DNA of 64,000 nucleotides from Gymnopilus junonius (lineage: Eukaryota; Basidiomycota; Agaricomycetes; Agaricales; Galerinaceae), in NCBI GenBank assembly GCA_015501075.1, contig JADNYJ010000113.1, positions 1-64,000 of the forward strand, read 5' to 3'. The notes under the pieces are model-generated. The model did no database searches. It saw only the letters and a list, made by a program, of their open reading frames with translations, and was not told the origin of the DNA. Numbering within the stretch: the first letter of the stretch is position 1; each line of letters opens with the position of its first letter. Made by a program: the position numbers and the translations under genes. Shown in pieces: positions 56,252 to 64,000 of this stretch.

Positions 56252-57460
56252 TCAATAATGGGGCTCACCACTTAAGTTGTTTTCCGCCTCCTCTCCCTGC
56301 CAGGAGTCGTGCGCTGCATCATACCAGTCATTTGGTGAGTTGTCGATGTCATCAACGTTCATCAACTGTTCTTCTGTGAATTCATAGGCATAGCCTACGA
56401 ATTCCCCGTCACTCCATCGGATCAGTCGTCGACTACAATTGATCGAGTTGTGACCTGGGCGATACTGGTGGCAGTAGTGGCAGCGGTAGCTATGGCAGTC
56501 TGCCTGCCAGTGATTCGTGCTGCTGCAAATGAAGCAGCATCGTCGAGGACTTGGTCGGGGGTTTGTCGGGGTACGAGTGGGTTGGAATGGAGTCTGGGGT
56601 CGGGGTGGTATCGAAGAAGGTAAGGCGTAGGCAGGAGGGTCATTACGGGTGGCATTCTGGGCAGAGGTTGTCTGCATGGTAGCGAGTAGGTGTCTTCGGG
56701 GGGTGGTGATGGGTAGCGTGGTTGGGGGTGGTGCATGGGAGCATGCCGGAAGGGGTCCTGGGGAACGGTCGTCGACGGAGATGGTGTTGAAGAATCGTTC
56801 GTCATGAGGAGGAATGGGCGAGTGGGTCTGCGGGGCGACGTTATAAGAAGAAGGAGGGAGGAAAGGTTCCTCTTCGGACCTAATAGCAGATGTTGCAGTA
56901 GGAGGGCATTCTCCTCGTCGTCTGCTACTGACGAGGAGGTGGTTGATGACTCTTTCGAGTCGGAAGCGCATGAGGGTCTCGAACAGTTGCAGTGACTTCA
57001 TTCGAGATGCCTTCACTACTTCGCGGTGGTGCTTGGTTCGGTCGATTTCGTGCTTGAACTGGCAGAGAGTATCCCTAAGAAAGGGATCGGATTGGAGGAC
57101 TTCGAGCATGGTAGAGTAGCAGCGGGGGTGGTCAAGGAACTGTTCTAGTTCCTTATGCGTCAGTTGCTGGAAGTCGACAAAGTCAAGTAAGTTGAGGAAG
57201 TCCTCAACGGATCGAACAGGGGCATGTACCGTAGGGACAGGAGGTGGGTATCTGGTGTAAGGAGCGTTGTTTGGGTCGGGCGAGTCGGAGGAGGAGTCTG
57301 TCTGAGAAAGACGGACTTCAGTTCTAGTACGAGAGGATGAGGGGGTGGGGGTCAGTTTGAGCGAGGGTGCGTTTGCTCGGGCCAAGCGAGTGCGTATTGC
57401 TGAGGGAGACGAGTTGGGAGCAGAGGCAGCAGCGCGGGTTCGAGAAGAAAGACGAGGCAT
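56252..57460 (-). CDS. Gypsy B third ORF (402 aa) with two zinc-knuckle-like motifs
   Basis: Intact open frame after the chromodomain and before the polypurine tract. N-terminus Ser/Arg-rich (MPRLSSRTRAAASAPNSSPS). The middle is helical (SVEDFLNLLDFVDFQQLTHK, LRDTLCQFKHEIDRTKHHRE, LFETLMRFRLERVINHLLVS). A Pro/Thr-rich linker leads to CFICSSTNHWQADC (CX2CX4HX4C) and CHYCHQYRPGHNSINC (CX2CX6HX4C), then an acidic tail ending SGEPHY. CCHC knuckles normally occur in Gag, which this element also has, so a second nucleic-acid-binding protein is encoded. No signal peptide or transmembrane helix. Conserved in element A despite frameshifts there. Role unknown. Confidence 0.8.
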   Translation of the reverse strand: MPRLSSRTRAAASAPNSSPSAIRTRLARANAPSLKLTPTPSSSRTRTEVRLSQTDSSSDSPDPNNAPYTRYPPPVPTVHAPVRSVEDFLNLLDFVDFQQLTHKELEQFLDHPRCYSTMLEVLQSDPFLRDTLCQFKHEIDRTKHHREVVKASRMKSLQLFETLMRFRLERVINHLLVSSRRRGECPPTATSAIRSEEEPFLPPSSYNVAPQTHSPIPPHDERFFNTISVDDRSPGPLPACSHAPPPTTLPITTPRRHLLATMQTTSAQNATRNDPPAYALPSSIPPRPQTPFQPTRTPTNPRPSPRRCCFICSSTNHWQADCHSYRCHYCHQYRPGHNSINCSRRLIRWSDGEFVGYAYEFTEEQLMNVDDIDNSPNDWYDAAHDSWQGEEAENNLSGEPHY

Positions 57461-57517
57461 TGTAGTAGTCGATGATAGAAGGACTGAGGAAAAGGAGGGG
57501 GAACTGGTTCACTTATT

Positions 57518-57844
57518 TTATAGGTGTTCCAGGTATTCTTCCAAGATCATCTTCAGTTTCTTGATCAAATGCCTGGAGGCTTTCTCCTTGATGGGGGTGA
57601 TCATTTCAGTCTCCCATCTTGAGGTTTCTCTGTCGATCATCAGTGTGGTAATAATAGCATTCTTCTCGTGTTCGCTGTCCCAGATCGTATTCTTGGACAA
57701 GGGGGCAGGAGGTTCTCGGGCGAACTTCCATTCCCAGTAGGTGATCCTCATTTCCTTGGGCGTAGGTGGCGGTTTCGGAAACATAAAGAGGTCTACCATA
57801 AACATATCGTCGTGGTAGAGGGGGGACACAGTATTCAAGTTCAT
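57518..57844 (-). CDS. Gypsy B small ORF between chromodomain and ORF3 (108 aa)
   Basis: Reads MNLNTVSPLYHDDMFMVDLF, PKEMRITYWEWKFAREPPAP and ETEMITPIKEKASRHLIKKL. It is 57 bp upstream of ORF3 and collinear with a decayed counterpart in element A (33755-34029). Might be a separate small protein or the 5' exon of ORF3. No domain recognised. Confidence 0.5.
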   Translation of the reverse strand: MNLNTVSPLYHDDMFMVDLFMFPKPPPTPKEMRITYWEWKFAREPPAPLSKNTIWDSEHEKNAIITTLMIDRETSRWETEMITPIKEKASRHLIKKLKMILEEYLEHL

Positions 57845-57879
57845 AGTTGGTATGGTGGTAGGTGATGAAGTTGTTTGTA

Positions 57880-58182
57880 AACTTCAAGTTTTTCTGATGC
57901 GTTGGCAAGGTTTGATCCGGGTTCCCACGACGCTTCGGTTATTGGATAGCCGAGCCACTTGACATGGTATTGATAGCGTCCATTTCAGTACTTTCAGTGG
58001 TTTAGAATCGTTTCGACCTCGTATTCTGGTTCTCCATCGATCGTTTCAGGGGGTGGTTGTGTGAAGTTCCGGCCATGAACCTGTGTTTCCGTGTATGGCA
58101 TCAATAACATTGCATGGAAGATGTGTGAATCCTCCATGTCTTTGGCAGCTGTAGTTGATATGTGAGAGGTCCTAGGACACAT
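57880..58182 (-). pseudogene. Gypsy B integrase C-terminus with chromodomain, interrupted
   Basis: [20 protein letters not shown] and GEPEYEVETILNH are followed by stops in place of the arginine-lysine region, then YQYHVKWLGYPITEASWEP in the remaining sequence. Chromodomain homologous to that of element A. Confidence 0.75.
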
Positions 58183-60930
58183 TTGATCTTGAATGGTCCT
58201 TCTCTTCTCGGTGCCAGTTTCTTATTGTACCATGTCTTCAGGTTCCTGGAGTCCAGCCATACCTTTTGTCCTTCTTTGAATGGTGTAAAGTTGGACTTTC
58301 GTCATTCAGCCATTCTTGCTCTAGCCAGTTCATGTGCGGCAAGGGCTTCCTTTCTGTCCGAGATGAGGTTTTTCAGTTTCTCTTGACAGAGGGAAACTTC
58401 GTGTTTTCAAAAGTGGTGGGAATTGCGACAGGATTAGTTCCAAACATGAGTTCGAATGGGGTCCTTTGCCTGTCAGCGTGTCTTCGATCATTATGGATGA
58501 ATTCCAGGGTGCCAATGTGTTGTTTCCAGGTGGTCGGGTTCGAGAGCAATAGATAGCAAGATACGCTTCTATTTCCTGATTGAACCATTCTGTGGTACCA
58601 TCTGACTGAGGATGATATGCCGTTGACAGTTTCGACTTGATTCCAAGAAGTTTGAGCAGTTCTTGGAAGGTTTTTGCTGCAAATTGGGGTCCTCTATCGG
58701 AAATGATACTATCCGGTAGGCCAAATCGCTTGAATAGGTTGTCTTGAAGGAGTAGTGCCACTCCTTCTTGCGAAAGAGTTTTCGAGCAAGGCATGATAAT
58801 TACCCCCTTAGTAAGTCCGTGATCGACCACGATCAATAAAGAATCAAATCCATCGATGCTGGGGAGGTCCGTGATCATGTCCATGGAGCATTGTGCGAAT
58901 GGTCTCATGGATTTAGCTCCCTCGATCGGGTGTAAGGAGGGATTCGCTGGGTTTCAGTTGATCTTGAATTGTTGGCACTGTCCGCACCCTTTGATGTAAT
59001 TCTTGATGAACATTCGCATTCCGGGCCACCAGTACAGTTGTCATACAGCGTTGTACATTTCCAGTTCTCTGGGGTGTCCTGTGGTGATCGAGTCATGGTA
59101 CATCGCGACGATTTTCCTGCGTAGTTTCTGGTCATCGGGAATATAGTTCTTTTTCTTGTAAAAGATCAATTCGCCGATGCCTTCCATCTGCATTGTTTCC
59201 CAGTCATCTAAGTCTTTTGCAAGACTTCAGGGTCCTTCTTGAGTGAGAAGTTTTAATGCATCCACTACGTCTTTGTCCTGTTTCCTAGATTGGGCGATTT
59301 CCATTTGGAGATCGGCGTCAATCAAATTTATAAATAGACTCTCCGGAAGGAGAATCTTGTCTTCATTGTCATGATCCTCATCGGGGATCATGTCCGGTCT
59401 TCGCGAGAGGGTGTCTGATTGAACCATTTTACTTCTGGGGAGGTGGACCAGTTGTATATCGTATTCTGAGAGGAATAGAGACCATCTTGCTTGGCATCTA
59501 TTCAATTTTTGAGTACTTCTGAAGTATGTCAAATTCTTGTGATCAGAATAGATGATCATTGTGAATGTCGATCCTTGAATGTAGTGTCTCCATTCTTTGA
59601 GGGATCGGATCATCGCCAATAGTTCTCTGTCATAAATCTCATAATTTCTCTCAGTAGGAGAGAACGTCTTCGAGATGAATGCCACTGGGTGTCGGTCTCT
59701 GTTGCTGTCCAGTTGCGTTAACACTGCTCCAGATGCATATTTTGATGCATCACATTCGATCTGGAATTGTTTTGCAGTGTCCAGCATGGTCAATATGGGT
59801 TCTTCCATGAATTTTCGTTTCAGTAGTTCGAATGATTTCTTGGCATCTTCATTCCATTCGAAGCTACGGTCCTTTTTTAATAGCTCGTTAAGCGGCGAGC
59901 TATTTCCGAGTATTTCCTGATAAATCACCTGTAAAAGTTTCTGAATCCTAAGAAGGATCGGACCTGTTTTACATTCTTCGGTTCGGCCAGTCAGCTATGC
60001 CACTGAGTTTCGAAGGGTCCATCGAGATCGTTCCTTCTTGGATAATCATTCCAAGATAATCGATTTTTGTCTGGGCAAATGCGCATTTTTCCGGTTTCAA
60101 ATACAAGTCGTTGTCCTGGAGTATTTGAAGTACTTCCTTCATTATCTGTTCCAGTTTCTTCTTATCTTTGTGGAAAATAAGAATGTCATCCATGTAGATG
60201 ATAATGAATCCTTGGTGGACGACGTCTTTAAACATCGAGTCCATCATCGACTGGAAGGTCGCCGGGGAATTACACATGCTGAAGAACATGACCATTGGTT
60301 CGAATAGTCCCTTGTTCGTTTTGAATGCCGCTTTCCATTGGTCACCGTCCTTGATCCGAATGTTGTTATAACCCCATCGGACATCAAGTTTAGTGAAATA
60401 CTTGGCTCCTTTGAGTTTATCCATGAGTTCGGGGATCAGAGGGAGGGGATAGGCATTCTTGACTGTCCATTCATTCAGGTACTGGTAGTCTTGCAGGGTC
60501 GAAGTTTTCCATCCTTCTTTGATACAAAAAAGAAGGGGGAAGCCATAGGCGATTTAGACGGTCGAATATATCCTTTCTTTAGGTTTTCTTCCAGGAATTT
60601 GTCCAGTTCGGTATCCTCGGAGGGCATCAGAGGATACGTCTTGAAGACTTTAGGTTGAAAACCTTCCTTGAGTTTGATCTTATGGTCCCAAGATCGAGAT
60701 TCGGGGAATCAGTTGGCGGTGTCCTTATCGAAGATGTCCAGGTAGTCGTGGTATTCTGGTGGGATCATTTCTTGAGCAGCTTTTCTTCCTTCTTCATGTC
60801 ATGCTTCTGAGCGAAGATTTGTGAGGAGGTCAGTTTCGCATTGATCCAAATTTCATTGTCGTCCTCAGGGATATTCCAGATCTCCTTCGTTTCCGGAAGG
60901 GGATCATTACCTAGAAAGGAAATGATTAAG
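58183..60930 (-). pseudogene. Gypsy B pol (RT, RNase H, integrase), multiply frameshifted
   Basis: Segments match element A. RT is at 60424-59969 with [15 protein letters not shown] and [13 protein letters not shown] end and RNase H are at 59928-59227 (LDTAKQFQIECDASKYASGA, YSDHKNLTYF). The integrase zinc region lies around 59135-58950, and the core at 58908-58330 (SMDMITDLPSIDGFDSLLIV, IISDRGPQFAAKTF, then GTTEWFNQE). In the last block Arg of the usual TERFNQE motif is Trp. The sequence upstream to 60930 holds the N-terminal RT region with frameshifts. Cannot make a single polyprotein as it stands. Confidence 0.85.
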
Positions 60931-61127
60931 TCTGACGAGTCATCCAGTTGATTGACCTGTTGGATTTCCTCGTCGGGTACTTCTTCTACTTGGGAAGTAG
61001 TAGTAATCTCCCTATTGAGTTTGACGTGTCCGTTTTTCCAGTTAATGTCCGGGTTGTTTTCTTCGAACCAGGGAAAACCAAGAATGATCTTTTGTTTTCC
61101 TAGGCCGGTGACCAGTAATCATTCCGT

Positions 61128-61436
61128 TCAGGGTTGTCCGTCGATGTCGAGTTTTAGATCAACATAGCACTTGATGGTTCCCTTTTTGTTTGGGGTTCCG
61201 TCTACATTGTAAACTCGGATTTCCTTTTCCAATGTCTTTGTTACCAGGTTGTGTTTCTTCGTGAAGTTCTGGTCAATGAACTTCCCTTTTGCTCCAGTGT
61301 CCCCTAGAGCAGATCCAATGATTTTCGTTCTGTTCTCGGTCTCGAATGAAAAGGGCAATTGGAGCGATTTATTTTCAATTCGAGCTGAGACTACAGAATA
61401 AATATCTAGAGAAGGAGTTGCATACGTTGGTCTCAT
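61128..61436 (-). CDS. Gypsy B aspartic protease region
   Basis: Open frame with ALGDTGAKGKFIDQNF (DTG catalytic triad) and EIRVYNVDGTPNKKGTIKCY. Retroviral-type pepsin fold expected to act as a homodimer. Bounded by frame changes on both sides. Confidence 0.75.
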   Translation of the reverse strand: MRPTYATPSLDIYSVVSARIENKSLQLPFSFETENRTKIIGSALGDTGAKGKFIDQNFTKKHNLVTKTLEKEIRVYNVDGTPNKKGTIKCYVDLKLDIDGQP

Positions 61437-61444
61437 GCATCTCC

Positions 61445-62723
61445 TTATTGAAAACCCTCTTGGTCTCCCATTTCATACACTTCTTCTCGTTCTTCTTCGG
61501 TGAGGTCCTGCATGAGGGACCTGATGTGCACATGGAGCGCTCTTCCCTTGAGGGGGTTCTTCTTCGGCGGAGGGTTCCTCCTGTTCTTGCCCTTCTTGGG
61601 GCAGTCTCTGGAGACATGCCCAGGCTTCTTGCATCGGAAGCAGAGCCCCTTTCTCATGAGCTCGCTTCGTTCTTCCTGGGTCATGGCATTGACGTCAATC
61701 TTGTCAACGTCCATGGCGTTGGGTCTCGGTGGTTGTTCGGGGCTGGGGCATGGTAGTGCGGGGCGGGGTTTCCTCTGGCTATATTAGCCCACCAAGTCTT
61801 TCGTTCGTTTGGCGCCTGGGTGGTGGTCCTGCCCAAAAGGCATGCTAAATTTGTTCGATGGGTGTCATACTCGACTGCCTTCCTCTGCCAGGCAGCGAGT
61901 GTGGTAGGAAGTATGTTGAGTCCCATAATCTTCTCTTGAAGCCAATTGTTCAAGGCGTTCATATAGTAGTCGATCAAGACGCTCTCATTCCCGGTAGTGG
62001 GAATCTTGGCAGTCTTCACCAGTTCGTTGAACTTGGTGTTCAATTCGGCGGCTGAAGCTTTTCCCTGCTTCAGGTTTCGGAGTTCAAAGAACGCTTGGTC
62101 CTTTGTCTCAGTCGGTTTGAAGGCTTCGTTAAAAGCCTTTCAAAATCTAAGGTCGAACCGTAGTTTTTGGTGATAGCTCCGGTTGGTACGCCTGTGGCGT
62201 CCTTGACCTCTGTGGTGTGTTCTTCTCTCCAAGCCTTCTTCCAGGCTTCTGCTTCTCCTCCTTTGAGGAGTCCAAGGGTGAATACGATTTTCTTGGCATC
62301 AGTGTTGTAAAGGTCGCCATTTAATTCGAAGTAGTTGCCCAAGTCTTGGACGAAGGTTTTGACCTTGGAGCGGTCTCCGGAGAAAGGTGTAGGAATGATT
62401 CCTAGTCCTTTTCCATTGGAGGAGGTGGGAGCGGTGGGGGCGGTGTCAGAAGTTTCTTCTGGCATTTCGGGTTCATTCGTTGGGTAAAAGACGGGTTGAA
62501 ATCTGAGTAGGGTATCTAGCAAAGATTCAAAGTCAGGTCTTAATATGCCGGGTTCTTGGACGGTAGATCCGAAGAAAGTCGATCTGGTTAGAGGAGATTC
62601 GTCTCCTTCAGGTGGTGTTTCAAAGTTGTCGGACGCACCTGCGTCAGAGGTTTGGTCAGTGTTTGGGTCAGAGAATTCTTCATCACTAAAGCTAGCGGTG
62701 AATCGTCCTCTTCTTTGAGCCAT
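61445..62723 (-). pseudogene. Gypsy B gag with intact zinc knuckle, frameshifted
   Basis: ATG at 62721-62723 (MAQRRGRFTASFSDEEFSDP), the start codon lost in element A. Conserved capsid segments are FSGDRSKVKTFVQDLGNYFE and ITKNYGSTLDFE; a frameshift near 62130 follows, then NALNNWLQEKIMGLN (62043-61681). The CCHC knuckle CFRCKKPGHVSRDC is intact at 61645-61604 in the frame 61714-61445. Forms the particle core in active elements. Confidence 0.85.
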
Positions 62724-62772
62724 AATGTCGGTGGATAACACTTGCTAGGCAGAAGTGTTTGAATGAGGTAGC

Positions 62773-62783
62773 AGCTTGTTCTT
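62773..62783 (-). promoter_or_regulatory. Primer-binding site of gypsy B (self-priming type)
   Basis: Minus strand AAGAACAAGCT, one base inside the 5' LTR edge, exact 11-nt complement of AGCTTGTTCTT in its LTR (62953-62943). Same arrangement as element A. Confidence 0.7.
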
Positions 62784-62784
62784 T

Positions 62785-63240
62785 TGTTATGACGTTAATG
62801 ACAGAACCTAATCAGATAAGATAAGGTCTGGCGTAGTAGTCGTAGAGATCGTTCGATGAAGTCTGCTAAGGTATTGTCTTCGACAGAAGAATGCCTTAGT
62901 AGTTCAAGTTCGTTCTCAGTTGTTACAAGAGATAATATTCTCAAGAACAAGCTAAAGTACATGGTAGACTAGCTACGGTTTATATACTATTTGGGTTTGA
63001 TAATAATATATATGAAACAAAAGTAAAACCAGGGGAATCGGAAAGGAGTGATCATCATCGGGGCAGTACAGGGGATGATGATCAAAAGGGAAAGATTGTC
63101 CTCATACATGTAAGAAAGCAAATGATCATCTTTGTGAGCAAAGATGATCAAGAAGAAACTATAAATAATAAATCGTTCAATAAATGATAAAAGAAAATAA
63201 GGGGCGCATGATAAGATAAGGAAAATAGGAGATCGTAACA
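62785..63240 (-). repeat. 5' LTR of gypsy B
   Basis: 456 bp, differs from the 3' LTR at five positions. Contains the TATA element, the AGCTTGTTCTT start segment and the GATCATC hairpins. Confidence 0.93.
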
Positions 63241-63835
63241 TTGATGACCACTGGGTGTCGCAGTCATGGAGCAGTTGAACAGGATGAATTGTGTCCTTCC
63301 TGTCATCGAGCTTACCCTTCCAGTAGCCTGTCTTGTTACCCTCTTCAATTTTTAGGAGCAAGGCTTGCTGATGCTGGCCAGAAGAACAGCATGAAGCAAC
63401 AATGTTCTGGCACTTTCCTATCAAATCTTGCTTGAGCACCTTGAGATATGCATTCCAGTGGGTGAGCTCATCATTTGTTGGTGGTATGCTCATTGGTGGG
63501 GGTTCAATACTGCACATGTTGTTCCATTTGAGTTCAGTTATAATGGTTTGACAGGCAATATTGATAACATGTGGAAAGCAACTAGGATAATAATAAGTCA
63601 GCAACTTAGATAGATACCTTTTAGATAGAATTTACCATATCTGGTTTCCATCTCGATGAAAAGGGATGTTCCTGGCATTGAGTTTGTATTCCAGGTTTTC
63701 CATGAATGTGTTGTTATTGGAAGCATTATCCATTGTAATAGAACAAATCTAAATAATGTCAGTTAGATATGATATTTAGAAGAAAGAAAAATAAACATGC
63801 CTTGTCAAGGATACCCATCTCATTGGCAATTTTTA
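63241..63835 (-). pseudogene. hAT transposase, upstream part (split by gypsy B)
   Basis: Exons from right to left: FIKIANEMGILDK (to 63801); a 52-nt intron 63749-63800 with GC-AG ends; ICSITMDNASNNNTFMENLE and KLNARNIPFHRDGNQIW; an intron starting GTAAAT; then CFPHVINIACQTIITELKWN, QDLIGKCQNIVASC and HPVQLLHDCDTQWSS to the gypsy B insertion. The DNASNN and CFPH-INIA blocks and the D-T-x-WSS motif are diagnostic of fungal hAT (RNase H-like) transposases. Coding right of about 63840 is lost to another insertion. Confidence 0.8.
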
Positions 63836-64000
63836 TAAAGCATCAGCAATTCCTGGTCAGCCTGTGCAGCTCTACGTAGAGCTGTGTAGCACCATAGCAC
63901 CATAGCAAAGGATATTTATTATATCAGGCAGTACAAGGTCTGCAAAATGCTATGTAGAATTGTGCTGACAGTCCATAGCATCCCATAGAACTACAGAGCT
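63836..64000. repeat. Possible terminal inverted repeat element, cut by window end
   Basis: The hAT coding stops abruptly here. The segment starts with a perfect palindrome AGCTCTACGTAGAGCT (63871-63886) followed by repeated CACCATAGC/GCTATG motifs. The last bases of the window read CTACAGAGCT, related in inverted orientation to its beginning. Confidence 0.35.

Larger units (their letters stand above)
55764..63240 (-). mobile_element. Ty3/gypsy chromovirus, element B (7.5 kb, minus strand)
   Basis: LTRs 55764-56218 and 62785-63240 are about 99% identical (five differences, one an indel), so insertion is recent. A 5-bp target duplication TTGAT flanks it (55759-55763, 63241-63245). Same gene order as element A, but LTR ends and many internal sites differ, so the two belong to related subfamilies. 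Gag and pol are broken by several frameshifts; ORF3 is open. It sits in a hAT transposase exon. Confidence 0.95.

Noticed and set aside
1..64000. tRNA and rRNA genes
   Set aside because: No cloverleaf or rRNA core sequence was noticed by eye; a tRNAscan-SE or Rfam search would be decisive.

Overview
The window looks like a piece of an Agaricomycete (mushroom-forming basidiomycete) nuclear genome. The reasons are short introns of about 50-80 nt, F-box/LRR-type genes, a lineage-typical glutathione transferase pair, and a dense layer of fungal DNA transposons (Tnp2/CACTA-type, Plavaka, Harbinger, hAT) plus two Ty3/gypsy chromoviruses. There are no bacterial-type features. All identities come from reading translated sequence, not from a database search.

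Layout. 1-1.8 kb: no recognisable gene. 1.8-2.7 kb: frameshifted GST copy. 2.9-3.3 kb: small broken hypothetical. 6.1-7.7 kb: F-box pseudogene with two TGA stops. 8.5-17.7 kb: a Tnp2-like transposase and a co-oriented multi-exon companion gene (minus strand), with an opposite-strand TE-associated gene lodged inside the transposase. 17.9-18.3 kb: Harbinger transposase fragment. 18.8-21.2 kb: the best host-like block, an intact GST (GC-AG intron) and an intact 472-aa F-box gene. 21.6-21.9 kb: last two exons of an unidentified gene. 22.6-27.4 kb: decayed Plavaka transposase with a 573-bp non-autonomous hAT element inside it. 27.5-28.2 kb: 5' part of a TE-associated gene cut off by gypsy element A (28.2-35.7 kb). 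36.5-51.7 kb: two 1,103-bp direct repeats, each an HSP104-HSP60 chimeric gene fragment, bracketing 12.9 kb that holds two unknown multi-exon genes, a JmjC-like gene and an intron-bearing SPT6 pseudogene. 52.7-54.5 kb: DUF6532-like gene. 55.4-63.8 kb: a hAT transposase split cleanly by gypsy element B (55.8-63.2 kb, minus strand).

Most notable: (i) both gypsy elements carry a Tf1-style self-priming signature, an 11-nt primer site complementary to an LTR segment starting exactly 33 nt from the TATA box in all four LTRs; (ii) both carry an extra 3' ORF with two CCHC-like knuckles between the chromodomain and the 3' LTR, a 402-aa open frame in element B; (iii) host gene pieces (HSP104, HSP60, SPT6) are embedded in the transposon landscape, and the HSP104-HSP60 chimera is duplicated at about 99% identity. 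Many of the older genes are broken by TGA codons where Arg or Trp is expected, consistent with C-to-T decay.
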